Shown here piece after piece: positions 8,214-17,624 of a DNA stretch of 64,000 bases. The DNA comes from Actinospineispora spinosispora DSM 44797 (GTDB lineage Bacteria; Actinomycetota; Actinomycetes; Mycobacteriales; Pseudonocardiaceae). The DNA lies in contig NZ_AUBB01000026.1 in NCBI RefSeq assembly GCF_000429025.1, positions 124,001-188,000 on the forward strand, in the 5' to 3' direction. The position numbers and the translations under genes are program-made. The notes under the pieces are model-generated. The model had not been told where the DNA came from. It saw nothing but the letters and a program-made list of their open reading frames with translations, and searched no databases. Each line of letters begins with the position of its first letter. Position 1 is the stretch's first letter.

Positions 8214-11075
8214 GTGTCCACAGAGGACGGGACGGGCAGCACGGTCGTCGGCATCGCCGAGTCACGGTGGGGCGTGCGGCTCGAGCCTGAGCTGCAGCGG
8301 TTCCGTGAACCCGGTTGGTCCTACGAACGATGCGTCGAGCGTCGATGTCCCACCTGCTCCGGTGAGCTGCACACCATGCGCAGGCCGTACGAGAGCGCCG
8401 GCAAGCAGTACCGGTACGTCGCGATCGTGTGCCCGGCGTGCCCCGCCGCCTTCGACCTGGCCGGACTCGGGCTCAAGAAATACGACCACCTGCTCAAGCC
8501 GGCCACCACCGGCGGAACCCGGACCCGGCCGAAACCGGGTGTGACCGGCGACGGCGCCGGGCGCCCGTTGCTGCACTGGGTCAAGACGACCGATCCGGCC
8601 ATGCGGGTTCCGCGCCAGCCTCCGGGTACCGACGCGAGGGTGATCCTGCCGTCGGGAAGCGAGTTCGACGCGCTGCGGACGTCCCTGGCCGACGCTGGTG
8701 TCGCGTACCGGCAGGTGCGGCACTGGCTGGAGGACGAGACGATCACGACCGTCGGTGCCCGGGGTCGTCCCGTCCCGTTGCGGGCATCGGCCGGCCGTGA
8801 CATCGCGACCGGGACCGCGGCCACCTCGGCACGGGACGCGTTCGAGATGATCTGGGACGCGCACGGCGATGCGCTCGCCACCGACTGGACGCCGGTCGAG
8901 GCGGCCACGCTCGTGCCGGCCGAGTGGGTGCCGTACCTGCCCTATCCGGGGCTGAACCCGCTGCAGGTCCAGGCCGCGTCCGAGATCGTCGAGCAGGACG
9001 GTCACGTGATCGTCACCGCGCCGACCGGTTCGGGCAAGACCGTGATCGGCATGCTCGCCGCGATCAAGGCGCTGCTCGGTCAGGGCCGCAAGGTCGCGTG
9101 GCTGGTCCCCCAGCGTTCGCTCACCGATGAGCTCGACCGTGAGCTGGCGTCCTGGCGGGAGCAGGGGGTGCGGGTGGAGCGTCTCTCCGGGGAGCATGCC
9201 ACCGACATGCGGAAGATCCGTGAGGCGAACGTGTGGGTCGCCACGACGGAGAAGTTCGAGGCGCTCTGCCGGACCGCGTCCCTGACCACGGCGCTGGCCG
9301 AGGTGGCGTGTCTCGTGGTCGACGAGATCCATCTCCTCGGCGACCCGGCCCGAGGGCCGTTGCTGGAGGCGCTGCTCGCCAGGGTGGCGGGCAGCGACTC
9401 GCGGGTCCGGATCGTCGGGCTGTCCGCCACCGTGTCGAACGCGGCCGAGATCGCCGGCTGGCTTGGCGCGAGGCTGGTGACCAGCGGGTGGCGGCCGAGC
9501 AGGCTGACCTGGCAGCTCCTGACGATCCCGGACGGTGCCGATCATCGCGCCCAGCAGCTCGCCAGAACCGAGACCGCGGTCGCCGTCGCCGATCGGATCG
9601 TCGACGACGGCGGCAGCGTGCTGGTGTTCTGCGGGAGCAAACGTGCGGTCCGCGCCACCGCGCTGGCGGTCGCCGCCGCACGGGGCGCGAACACCCGGGG
9701 GGTGAGTCCCGATGATCTCGCGCGCCTGGAGAAGGTCTGCTCCGGCGCACGGGTCGGCATCCACTACAAGGACTGGGACCACAAGGCCGCCGCCGAACGC
9801 GGCTTCCGCACCCGCGACCTCGACGTCCTGGTCGCAACGACCACCGTCGCCGCCGGGGTGAACCTGCCGGCCCGCGCGGTGGTCGTGCAGGACACCCAGC
9901 TGGGCATCACGACCATGGGGGTGGCGACCGTCCAGCAGATGTTCGGCCGCGCCGGTCGGATCGGCGCGGGGGAGACCGAAGGCTGGGGTTACCTGATCAC
10001 CACGCGAGGTGACCGGAGCGGCTGGCAGCAGGACCTCGTCGACGGCTACGTCGTGCGCTCCCGCCTCGACGAGACGCTGCCCGACCATCTTCTCGCGGAG
10101 ACGGCTCAGGGCCGGATGAACACCGTCACCGAGGCCGAGAACTGGTGGGTGCGCACCCTGGCCAACCATAAGGGCACCCGCGACCTGGAGCCCGTGCACG
10201 CGGCGGTCCAGACCCTCCTCGACGGTGGTTTCCTCGCCGCGACGACGCACGAGGACGGTTCGAGCCGGTTCGCGGTCACCGAGCTGGGACGGTTGACGAC
10301 CCGCCTGATGGTCGGTGTGCAGACCGGGATCCGGCTGCGCACCCACCTCGCCGCACAGCCGGCGCCGAGCACGGCCGAGGACGCCGAGTCGCTGCTCATC
10401 CGCGCTGTCGCCACGCAGGTGCCGCAGTTCAGCGAGCTGGTGATCGGGGAGGAACACCGGCAGCAGGTGACGCGGCTGCTCCGCGCGCAGGGCCACGTCG
10501 ACCGTCTGAGCTCCGAGCTGTCGACGGCCGGCTCGGTACTCGCACCCGGTGATCTTGCCCAGGTGACGTTCCTGCTCGTCGCCAACACACCTCGGGCCTG
10601 TGCCGGGCGACCACGGACGATCGCCGGACTGCCGTACTCGGTGCTGTTCTCGATTCTGAGCGAGGCGCCGCACTACTTCGCCTGGCTGGCGGAGCAGGGC
10701 GGGCTCGCCACGGTGCAGCCGTGGGTCGCGGTCGTCGCCGCCGACCTGGGCCGTCGGATCCGATGGCGGGTGACGGCCCCGCCGCGTGGTGCCGGGCGGC
10801 TGCTCTGGATATGTGAGCAGATGGCCACCCGCGAGCACGCCGATCGGCTCGTGCCTCAGCTGTTCGGCGCCGCACGCAGGGCGGAGATCACGAGTCCCGA
10901 CTGGCCGGTGGGTGCGCCGCCGCGCGCCTGTCAGCTGACCGAGCCGCTGTACCGGGCGTTGCTGGCCGACCGGGCCGCCGCGGTCGACGACGCCGGTGAA
11001 CCGGTGGTGTTCGGACGGCGAGGTGACTACCGCTCGCGTGGCTGGCTGGCGAGCTACAACGAGATCGCCCGGTGA
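8214..11075 (+). CDS. Ski2-like DEAD/DEAH-box helicase with N-terminal zinc ribbon
   Basis: 953 aa from GTG 8214 with a GGGGGGA ribosome site. An N-terminal four-cysteine ribbon (C45-X2-C48, C73-X2-C76) precedes the helicase core: Walker A APTGSGKT (about 270-277), Walker B DEIH (about 370-373), motif III GLSATV, and motif VI GRAGRIGAGETEGWG in the second RecA domain, as in Ski2/Hel308 proteins. The rest (about 600-953) is helical and unassigned. It stands alone between the PadR island and ephE and is not part of the gene order shared with M. tuberculosis. A DNA or RNA unwinding role in repair or defence is possible; I cannot choose between them. Confidence 0.8.
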   Translation: MSTEDGTGSTVVGIAESRWGVRLEPELQRFREPGWSYERCVERRCPTCSGELHTMRRPYESAGKQYRYVAIVCPACPAAFDLAGLGLKKYDHLLKPATTGGTRTRPKPGVTGDGAGRPLLHWVKTTDPAMRVPRQPPGTDARVILPSGSEFDALRTSLADAGVAYRQVRHWLEDETITTVGARGRPVPLRASAGRDIATGTAATSARDAFEMIWDAHGDALATDWTPVEAATLVPAEWVPYLPYPGLNPLQVQAASEIVEQDGHVIVTAPTGSGKTVIGMLAAIKALLGQGRKVAWLVPQRSLTDELDRELASWREQGVRVERLSGEHATDMRKIREANVWVATTEKFEALCRTASLTTALAEVACLVVDEIHLLGDPARGPLLEALLARVAGSDSRVRIVGLSATVSNAAEIAGWLGARLVTSGWRPSRLTWQLLTIPDGADHRAQQLARTETAVAVADRIVDDGGSVLVFCGSKRAVRATALAVAAARGANTRGVSPDDLARLEKVCSGARVGIHYKDWDHKAAAERGFRTRDLDVLVATTTVAAGVNLPARAVVVQDTQLGITTMGVATVQQMFGRAGRIGAGETEGWGYLITTRGDRSGWQQDLVDGYVVRSRLDETLPDHLLAETAQGRMNTVTEAENWWVRTLANHKGTRDLEPVHAAVQTLLDGGFLAATTHEDGSSRFAVTELGRLTTRLMVGVQTGIRLRTHLAAQPAPSTAEDAESLLIRAVATQVPQFSELVIGEEHRQQVTRLLRAQGHVDRLSSELSTAGSVLAPGDLAQVTFLLVANTPRACAGRPRTIAGLPYSVLFSILSEAPHYFAWLAEQGGLATVQPWVAVVAADLGRRIRWRVTAPPRGAGRLLWICEQMATREHADRLVPQLFGAARRAEITSPDWPVGAPPRACQLTEPLYRALLADRAAAVDDAGEPVVFGRRGDYRSRGWLASYNEIAR

Positions 11076-11077
11076 GG

Positions 11078-12004
11078 TCAGCCGCGTAGGAAGTCGCTGA
11101 TCACCCGGCTGGTCGCGTGTGAGGCCTCCTGGTGCGGGAAGTGCCCGACCTCGGGGAGTACGTGCCAGCGGTGCTCGTCGGCCACCCACCGGGCCGACTC
11201 CCGCGCGGTGTGTTCCAGCAGGGTCGGATCGTCCGCGCCGTGAATCTGCAGGACCGGGAGGTCCAGTGGGCGGGACATGGCGTGGGCGAACCGACGCCCG
11301 TCCGGACGTCCCTGCGACCGCACCGCCCACCGGTAGTACTCCAGCGCGCTGTGCGGGACGCCGGTGATCAGCATGGCCGCGCGGTTGCGGCGCACCACCT
11401 CGTCGAACTCCGGCGTGCTCCGCCAGCCCGCGCCCGACCAGGACCGCAGCAGCCGCTCCACGCGGGCCGCGTCGTGACGCCGCAACGAACGTTCCGGGAG
11501 CAGCGGCACCTGGAAACCCAGTGCGTAACGGGCGGTGGCACGGCCCTGTCCGGCGGGGTCGCGCCATACCGCGCGGCGCAGGGCCAACGGGTGCGCGGCG
11601 TTCAGCACCACGAGCGAGCGCACCAGCCGGGGATGCAGCGCGGCCAACGCCCAGGCGATCAGCCCGCCCCAGCCGTGCCCGACGACCGTCGCGTCCCGGG
11701 CCCCGAGCGCCCTGATCAGCCCGGCGAGGTCACCGGACAGGGTCCACAGGTCGTAGCCGCGCGGCGGTTTGTCCGAGTCGCCGTAGCCGCGCAGATCGAC
11801 CGCGACCACCCGGAACCCGGCGTCGGCCAGCGCGACCAGCTGATGTCGCCAGGACCACCAGAACTCAGGGAACCCGTGCGCGAGAACGACGAGCGGGCCC
11901 TCGCCGCACTCGGCGACGTGCAGCTGGATGCCGTTCGCGGACACCGCGCGGTGCCGCCACGGACCGGGAATCCGTACCGAGGACGGATCCGGCGCCGCGC
12001 TCAC
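11078..12004 (-). CDS. ephE: Epoxide hydrolase-like alpha/beta hydrolase (EphE-like)
   Basis: 308 aa from GTG 12004, which overlaps the upstream stop by 4 bp. The motifs are those of alpha/beta epoxide hydrolases: HGFPEFWWSWRHQ (HGXP oxyanion motif), DLRGYGDSDKP, nucleophile loop GHGWGG, and C-terminal His in VGHFPHQE. The usual nucleophile in EphE-type proteins is Asp (GHDWGG); here that position reads Gly in VVGHGWGG, so catalysis is questionable. The place next to the holin-like gene matches Rv3670/Rv3669. Translationally coupled to the membrane protein upstream. Confidence 0.8.
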   Translation of the reverse strand: MSAAPDPSSVRIPGPWRHRAVSANGIQLHVAECGEGPLVVLAHGFPEFWWSWRHQLVALADAGFRVVAVDLRGYGDSDKPPRGYDLWTLSGDLAGLIRALGARDATVVGHGWGGLIAWALAALHPRLVRSLVVLNAAHPLALRRAVWRDPAGQGRATARYALGFQVPLLPERSLRRHDAARVERLLRSWSGAGWRSTPEFDEVVRRNRAAMLITGVPHSALEYYRWAVRSQGRPDGRRFAHAMSRPLDLPVLQIHGADDPTLLEHTARESARWVADEHRWHVLPEVGHFPHQEASHATSRVISDFLRG

Positions 12005-12453
12005 CTGCGCAGCGCGGCCGCGGTGCCCTTCACACTGGCGATGGTCCGCTCCGGCGCGCGAATCTTCTTCACCTTGAGGTATCCGAGGAACCCGAGCAGA
12101 CCGGCGACGAGTGCCATCACGCCGAACACGATCAGGAACGACGCCCACCGCTCGAGCCACAGGCTCAGCAGCTCGGCGACGAAGAAAAAGAAGAAGAACG
12201 TGCTGAACAGAATGATCGTCAGCGCGGCGATGAAGAAGACGCTGCCGGTGAGGCCCTTCTTGACCTCGGAGGTGAGCTCGGCCTTGGCCAGCTCCATCTC
12301 GCCCTTGATGAGCGTCGAGATGTGCCGGGAGGCCTCACCGACCAGGCCGCCGATCGACGCGTCATCCGGGTTGGCCACCTCGGGGGACAGCGGGATGGAC
12401 GGCAATACCGGCGGAACCTCGGTTCCGCCGCTGCTTCGGGTCGGGCTGGCCAC
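12001..12453 (-). CDS. Phage-holin-like / DUF1469 membrane protein
   Basis: 150 aa from GTG 12453, chosen because AGGAAGGA lies just upstream. An amphipathic cytoplasmic segment (GGLVGEASRHISTLIKGEMELAKAELTSEVKKG) leads into two membrane helices (SVFFIAALTIILFSTFFFFF and FLIVFGVMALVAGLLGFLGYL) with a basic tail. This is the YqjE/holin-like actinobacterial family (Pfam DUF1469), corresponding in position to Rv3669. Overlaps ephE by 4 bp. The family's function is not established; it is not evidence for a prophage. Confidence 0.82.
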   Translation of the reverse strand: MASPTRSSGGTEVPPVLPSIPLSPEVANPDDASIGGLVGEASRHISTLIKGEMELAKAELTSEVKKGLTGSVFFIAALTIILFSTFFFFFFVAELLSLWLERWASFLIVFGVMALVAGLLGFLGYLKVKKIRAPERTIASVKGTAAALRR

Positions 12454-12574
12454 CTCGGTGTCCTTCCTGCCGGTGTCGCGCACTAACTCATCAGCGAAGA
12501 TCGCCGCGAAGATCGTGGGGCCATCGTGCCACGGCGGCGCCCGCAACGTGCGGTCAGCACCCTCCTCGGGCGTT

Positions 12575-13798
12575 TCAGGCCCGCTGGGCGGCCCGGTGCG
12601 CCCGGCCGCGCAGCACCAGTAATGCGGCTCCGAGCAGCGACGCGACGGCCGAGCTGAGCAGCACGGCGGCTTTCACCCGTTCGACGGCCTCCGCGTGCTG
12701 TCCCATCGACAGCTCGGCGAGCAACAGGCTGATCGTGAAGCCGACACCACCGAGCATCGACACGGCGAGCATGTCCCACCACCCCAGCCCGGCGGGGCGG
12801 ACGGCGGGCGTCAACGTCACGGCGAGCACGCAGGCCCCGAAGATTCCGACGAGCTTGCCGACGAGTAGCCCCAGGATCACTCCCCAGGACACGGCGTCGC
12901 CGAAGACGCCGTGCAGCGCCGCGCCGCCGAGCGGCACGCCCGCGGCGAACAGGGCGAACAGCGGCACGCACAGACCGGCCGACCATGGCTGGAGGCGGTG
13001 TTCGAGTCGCAGCAGTGGCGCGGCGGTCTCACCGGGGTCGGCCCGCACCCTGGTGAGCAGCCCCAGCGCCACACCGGCGACCGTGGCGTGGATCCCGGCC
13101 TGGTGCACCGCGGCCCAGGTGAGCAGCGCGATCGGCACGTACAGCAGCGGCGTGGTGACCCGGCGGCGCTGCAGCCACCAGTACAGGAGACACAGCACGA
13201 CGGCGGCCAGTACGGCGAGCAGGTGCACGCGGTCGGTGAACAGCCCCGCGATCAGCGCGATCGCGCCGAGGTCGTCCACCACCGCCAGACCGAGCAGGAA
13301 CACTCTGGCCGTCGCGGGCAGTGAGGTCCCGGCCAACGCCAGGACACCGAGCGCGAAGGCGATGTCGGTGGCCACCGGGATCGCCCAGGCGCGCTCGGCG
13401 CCCGGCGTCCCGTGCGAGACGACCAGCGCGATCGCCGCCGGTACCACCATGCCGCCCAGCGCGGCGGCCACCGGGAGCACCGCGCGCCGTACACCGGCAA
13501 GCTCACCGATGACCAGCTCGCGCTTGAGCTCCAGGCCCGCGACGAAGAAGAACACCGCGAGCAGCCCGTCGGTCGCCCACTGCGCGACCGTCAGGTTCAG
13601 GTGCAGCGCCTGGGGGCCGAGCGTGAAGTCACGCAGCGCCCGGTAGCTGCCGCCGACCGGCGAGTTCGCCCAGATCAGCGCGATGGCGGTGGCGACGAGC
13701 AGCACCATGCCGCCGACGGTCTCGGTGCGCAGATAGCGCGCGAACTCACCGGCGGGATGCGCCACCGCGCGGCGGGCGATACGGAACAGACGTGGCAC
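12575..13798 (-). CDS. nhaA: Na+/H+ antiporter NhaA
   Basis: 407 aa, close to the family length. Twelve predicted helices. The ion-binding motif AVVDDLGAIALIAG with adjacent aspartates (the E. coli D163/D164 pair) is present, as is ATDIAFALGVLAL with the Asp equivalent to D133. N-terminal GGMVLLVATAIALIWANSP is the usual NhaA opening. It exchanges cytoplasmic Na+ or Li+ for protons at alkaline pH. It is absent from the equivalent M. tuberculosis segment, so probably inserted here. Confidence 0.94.
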   Translation of the reverse strand: MPRLFRIARRAVAHPAGEFARYLRTETVGGMVLLVATAIALIWANSPVGGSYRALRDFTLGPQALHLNLTVAQWATDGLLAVFFFVAGLELKRELVIGELAGVRRAVLPVAAALGGMVVPAAIALVVSHGTPGAERAWAIPVATDIAFALGVLALAGTSLPATARVFLLGLAVVDDLGAIALIAGLFTDRVHLLAVLAAVVLCLLYWWLQRRRVTTPLLYVPIALLTWAAVHQAGIHATVAGVALGLLTRVRADPGETAAPLLRLEHRLQPWSAGLCVPLFALFAAGVPLGGAALHGVFGDAVSWGVILGLLVGKLVGIFGACVLAVTLTPAVRPAGLGWWDMLAVSMLGGVGFTISLLLAELSMGQHAEAVERVKAAVLLSSAVASLLGAALLVLRGRAHRAAQRA

Positions 13799-13885
13799 GG
13801 GCAGCTCCAGGGGTCGGCGACAAAGCCGCCGACCAGCCTTCCCGGCACACCAAGGTCCATCTTACCCGCTCACCACCCGCAACAC

Positions 13886-13929
13886 CCGTGAGTGGCGAGT
13901 GGTCCTATAGGACCACTCGCCACTCACGG
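13886..13929. repeat. 44-bp perfect palindrome of the GTGAGTG family
   Basis: Arms start CCGTGAGTGGCGAGTGGTCC and the centre is TATA; the whole 44 bp equals its own reverse complement. It lies between the nhaA start (13798) and the SDR stop (13968), both on the minus strand. The same outer 19 bp recur at 36164-36207. Confidence 0.92.
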
Positions 13930-13967
13930 CCTCTGACCTGCGGGTTCAGCTCTGTACGTGGGCGGGG

Positions 13968-14774
13968 TCAGACCGTTTTCAGCAGGCCGGCGTCGACGAT
14001 GTAGTCGGCGCCCGTCGTGCTGGCCGCGCGGGGGGAGGCGAGCAGCGCCACCACGTCGGCGATCTCCTGAGGCTCGCCGAGACGGCCGGTCGTCAGGTTC
14101 ATCATCTGCGCGCCCGTCCCGTCCAGCACCGCGTCGCGCTCCATGCCGACCTTCGCGGCGAACACCTCCGCCGCGCCACCCGCGTCGGTCCACCACGGCG
14201 TGCGGACCGGTCCCGGGGTCACCGTGTTCACCCGGATACCGCGCGGCCCGAACTCGTCGGACAGTGCCTTGCCGAGGTTGGTCATCGCGGCCTTCGCCGC
14301 GCCGTAGTCGACGTTGACCGCCGACGGTTGGCGTGCGTGGGTCGACGAGATGTTGATGATCGAACCGCCGCCCCTGGCCAGCATCGCCGGGATCGCCGCC
14401 CGCACCGCGCGGACGGTCGAGAACAGGTTGAACTCGAACACCGACCGCCAGTTCTCGTCATCGAGATCGAAGAAGGAGAACGTGGGCATGGTGATCCCGG
14501 GCGGCGGCCCGCCCGCGTTGTTGACCAGGATGTCGAGGCCGCCGAACGTGTCCACCGCGGCCCGCACCACAGAGCCGGGAGCGTCCGGGTCCATCAGGTC
14601 GACCGGCACGTGGATCAGGTCGTCCCCGACCAGCTCGGCCAGCTCGGGGCTGAGCTTCCGGGACGCCGCGACCACCCGGGCGCCCTCGGCGCGCAACGTG
14701 GCGGCGATGGCCAGCCCGATCCCCTTCGAGGCGCCCGTGACCACCGCGACGCGGCCGGACAGTTGTAGATCCAT
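13968..14774 (-). CDS. SDR-family oxidoreductase
   Basis: 268 aa from ATG 14774 (GGGAGA upstream). Cofactor motif TGASKGIG near residues 13-20 (classical SDR); NNAG at about 85; catalytic Ser in NISSTHARQ, and Y-X3-K as YGAAK (about residues 158-162). The C-terminus (TTGADYIVDAGLLKTV) fits a FabG-like classical SDR. NADPH preference is plausible from the basic residues after beta-2 (AASRKLS). It is flanked on both sides by large palindromes, which suggests it is a single-gene transcription unit. Substrate unknown. Confidence 0.85.
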   Translation of the reverse strand: MDLQLSGRVAVVTGASKGIGLAIAATLRAEGARVVAASRKLSPELAELVGDDLIHVPVDLMDPDAPGSVVRAAVDTFGGLDILVNNAGGPPPGITMPTFSFFDLDDENWRSVFEFNLFSTVRAVRAAIPAMLARGGGSIINISSTHARQPSAVNVDYGAAKAAMTNLGKALSDEFGPRGIRVNTVTPGPVRTPWWTDAGGAAEVFAAKVGMERDAVLDGTGAQMMNLTTGRLGEPQEIADVVALLASPRAASTTGADYIVDAGLLKTV

Positions 14775-14896
14775 GCTGGTCTCCCTGGCTGTGTCCCGCC
14801 GCCGGGCAGTTTCCGGGCGGCACCGGGAGAACACCGGTGGCCGTGGACCGGTTGCGTGGCACCAGTTGATCCCGCACCGCGCACCGCGCAGTCACG

Positions 14897-14960
14897 CCGC
14901 GCACCGTGTGGTCACACCGCGCTATGTGCACATAGCGCGGTGTGGACTTACGGTGCGCGG
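14897..14960. repeat. Nested palindrome upstream of SDR
   Basis: A 32-bp uninterrupted perfect palindrome (14913-14944, centre TATGTGCACATA) sits inside a second pair of 11-bp arms, CCGCGCACCGT (14897-14907) and its complement (14950-14960). It lies between the arfB 3' end and the SDR start. It could act as terminator of the acs-arfB unit. Confidence 0.85.
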
Positions 14961-14999
14961 TGTCGGCTGCCCACCAGCGCGGACCACGGAACAAATGAT

Positions 15000-15413
15000 C
15001 TAGTCATCGGGACGGCCGCGCAGACGTTTGATCTCGCTGCGCCTGCCCTTGGCGTCGAGACGGCGCTGTCGTGCACGTTTCGACGGTTTCGTGGGTCGCC
15101 GCTTCGGCGGGTCCGGCGTCATGGCCGTGGTCAGCAGCGCGGCCAGCCGGTCGCGCGCCGCCTCCCGGTTACGCAGCTGTGAACGATGCTCGGCGGCGAC
15201 GACGGTCAGCACACCGTCGACCAGCCGGGACCGCAACCGGCGGGCCAGCCGCTCGCGCGCCGTGTCCGGCACCGACGGCGAGCGGGCGAGGTCCACCGAC
15301 AGCTCGACCCGGGAGTCCGTGGTGTTGACACCCTGCCCGCCAGGACCGGACGACCGGGAGAAGCGCCAGCGCAGCTCCCGGTCCGGCAGCAGGAACGGCT
15401 CGGGGCCGGACAC
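15000..15413 (-). CDS. arfB: Alternative ribosome-rescue peptidyl-tRNA hydrolase ArfB
   Basis: 137 aa, matching the E. coli ArfB (YaeJ) length of 140. The release-factor-like catalytic domain carries SSGPGGQGVNTTDSRVEL with the GGQ motif. The C-terminal tail is highly basic (PPKRRPTKPSKRARQRRLDAK), as needed for insertion into the empty mRNA channel of stalled ribosomes. Start is GTG 15413. Lies 56 bp downstream of acs on the same strand. It releases nascent chains from non-stop complexes independently of tmRNA. Confidence 0.92.
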   Translation of the reverse strand: MSGPEPFLLPDRELRWRFSRSSGPGGQGVNTTDSRVELSVDLARSPSVPDTARERLARRLRSRLVDGVLTVVAAEHRSQLRNREAARDRLAALLTTAMTPDPPKRRPTKPSKRARQRRLDAKGRRSEIKRLRGRPDD

Positions 15414-15469
15414 CGCGATGCCCCTGTCGGCATCGCCGTGTCCGGCCCCGGAACTGTCGGCGGTGGTAC

Positions 15470-17449
15470 TCAGTCCTCGCCCTTGCCTTCCTTCAGACCG
15501 CTCGAGATCAGGTCCATCACGGTCGAGTCGGCCAGCGTGGTCACGTCACCGACCTCGCGGTTCTCCGCCACGTCCCGCAGCAACCGACGCATGATCTTGC
15601 CGGAGCGGGTCTTGGGCAGCTCGTCCACCACCATGATCTGGCGCGGCTTTGCGATCGGACCGATCTGCTTGGACACGTGGTCGCGCAGCGACTTGATCGC
15701 GTCCTCGCCCTTCGCCTCGTCCTTGGCCGCGTTGCCGCGCAGAATCACGAACGCGACGATGCCCTGCCCGGTGGTCGGGTCCGAAGCACCGACGACCGCG
15801 GCCTCGGCGACCGTCGGGTGCGACACCAGCGCGGACTCCACCTCGGTCGTCGAGATGTTGTGCCCGGAGACCAACATGATGTCGTCCACCCGGCCCAGCA
15901 TCCAGATCGCGCCGTCGTCGTCGTACTTCGCGCCATCGCCCGCGAAGTAGTAACCCTGCTTGGCGAAGCGCGACCAGTAGGTCTCCTTGAACCGCTCCTC
16001 GTCGCCCCACACGGTGCGCAGCATCGACGGCCACGGCTGGTCCAGCACCAGGAAACCGCCCTGGCCGTTGCCGACCGGGGTGCCCTCGTCGTTCACGATC
16101 TTCGCCGAGATACCGGGCAGCGGACGCATCGCCGAACCGGGCTTCGCCTCCGTCACACCGGGCAGCGGCGCGATCATGATGGACCCGGTCTCGGTCTGCC
16201 ACCAGGTGTCCACGATCGGGCAACGGTCGCCGCCCACGTGCTCCCGGTACCACATCCAGGCCTCGGGGTTGATCGGCTCGCCGACGCTGCCGAGGACCCG
16301 CAGGCTGGACAGGTCGAACTTCTCCGGGATCTCCTGGCCCCACTTCATGAAGGTCCGGATCAGCGTCGGGGCGGTGTAGTAGATCGACACCCCGTACTTC
16401 TGGACGATCTCCCAGTGCCTGCCCTCGTGCGGGGTGTTCGGCGTGCCCTCGTACATGACCGAGGTAGCGCGGTTGGCCAGCGGTCCGTAGACGATGTACG
16501 AGTGCCCGGTGACCCAGCCGATGTCGGCGGTGCACCAGTAGACGTCGGTCTCCGGCTTGAGGTCGAAGACGTTGCGGTGCGTGTACGCGGTCTGGGTCAG
16601 GTAGCCGCCGGAGGTGTGCACGACACCCTTGGGCTTACCGGTGGTCCCGGACGTGTACAGGATGAACAGCGGGTGCTCCGAGTCGAACGCCTCGGGCGTG
16701 TGCTCGTCGGACTGACGCTCGACCAGGTCGTGCCACCAGAGGTCGCGGCCCTCGGTCATCGGCACGTCTTCCTCGGTGCGCCGCACCACGATGACGTGCT
16801 CGACGCTGGGCGTGTCGGTCAGCGCCTCGTCGATGTTCACCTTCATCGGCGCGGGCTTGCCCCTGCGGAACTGCCCGTCGGAGGTGATCACCAGCTTCGC
16901 CTCGGCGTCCTGCACCCGGGACCGCAGCGCGCCGGGGGAGAACCCGCCGAACACCACGCTGTGCAGCGCGCCGAGCCGCGCGCAGGCCAGCATCGAGATG
17001 GCGGCTTCCGGGATCATCGGCAGCTGGATCGCGACCCGGTCACCGGCCGCGACGCCCAGCTCGGTCAGCGCGTTCGCCGCCTTGCACACCTCGGCCTTGA
17101 GATCGGCGTAGGTGATCGTGCGGGTGTCGCCCGGCTCACCCTCCCAGTGGAAGGCGACCTGGTCGCCGTGGCCGTCCTCGACATGCCGGTCGACGCAGTT
17201 GTAGGCGACGTTCAGCTTGCCGCCGATGAACCACTTCGCGAAGGGGGCGTTGTCCCAGTCCAGGACCTGGTCCCAGCGCTGTTCCCAGTGCAGTTCATCG
17301 GCTTGCTCGGCCCAGAACGCTTCACGGTCGGCGTCCGCGTGGCCGTACATGTCCTCGGTCGCGTTCGCCTGCGCGGCAAACTCTGCGCTCGGCGGGAAGC
17401 TGCGGCTCTCGGTGGAGAGATTGCTCAGGGTTTCGCTGGCGTCGGTCAC
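15470..17449 (-). CDS. acs: Acetyl-CoA synthetase (AMP-forming)
   Basis: 659 aa from GTG 17449, supported by AGGAGG just upstream; the family length is about 650. Motifs: the P-loop-like [26 protein letters not shown] for acetate/CoA specificity, and the C-terminal [14 protein letters not shown] whose Lys is the acetylation-regulated catalytic lysine. Converts acetate, ATP and CoA to acetyl-CoA via acetyl-AMP. Same neighbourhood as Rv3667. In mycobacteria acs is subject to CRP/cAMP-linked acetylation control; no such acetyltransferase is in this window. Confidence 0.97.
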   Translation of the reverse strand: MTDASETLSNLSTESRSFPPSAEFAAQANATEDMYGHADADREAFWAEQADELHWEQRWDQVLDWDNAPFAKWFIGGKLNVAYNCVDRHVEDGHGDQVAFHWEGEPGDTRTITYADLKAEVCKAANALTELGVAAGDRVAIQLPMIPEAAISMLACARLGALHSVVFGGFSPGALRSRVQDAEAKLVITSDGQFRRGKPAPMKVNIDEALTDTPSVEHVIVVRRTEEDVPMTEGRDLWWHDLVERQSDEHTPEAFDSEHPLFILYTSGTTGKPKGVVHTSGGYLTQTAYTHRNVFDLKPETDVYWCTADIGWVTGHSYIVYGPLANRATSVMYEGTPNTPHEGRHWEIVQKYGVSIYYTAPTLIRTFMKWGQEIPEKFDLSSLRVLGSVGEPINPEAWMWYREHVGGDRCPIVDTWWQTETGSIMIAPLPGVTEAKPGSAMRPLPGISAKIVNDEGTPVGNGQGGFLVLDQPWPSMLRTVWGDEERFKETYWSRFAKQGYYFAGDGAKYDDDGAIWMLGRVDDIMLVSGHNISTTEVESALVSHPTVAEAAVVGASDPTTGQGIVAFVILRGNAAKDEAKGEDAIKSLRDHVSKQIGPIAKPRQIMVVDELPKTRSGKIMRRLLRDVAENREVGDVTTLADSTVMDLISSGLKEGKGED

Positions 17450-17624
17450 GCCGTGACCTCCTGTTTCCGGTGCTGGTGTCGGTGCGGTGAGAGAAGCGCA
17501 AGTCAAGGACGACAGACTGTCGACCGTAGTCCAGTTGGCACGTCAAGACAGAGTGGGCTGAAAACGCGCACCGGGCCGGGGTCCGTCCGGAACCGCCGGT
17601 CGGAGCGGATGGCAGTATCACGAC

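Noticed and set aside
8262..11567. 1101-codon minus-strand reading frame opposite the helicase
   Set aside because: It is opposite a helicase with clear motifs. High GC third positions leave the opposite frame open; its translation is Arg/Gly/His/Pro-rich without domains.
12001..12453. Prophage remnant from the holin-like protein
   Set aside because: The DUF1469-type protein is a conserved actinobacterial core gene beside ephE; no other phage gene is near.
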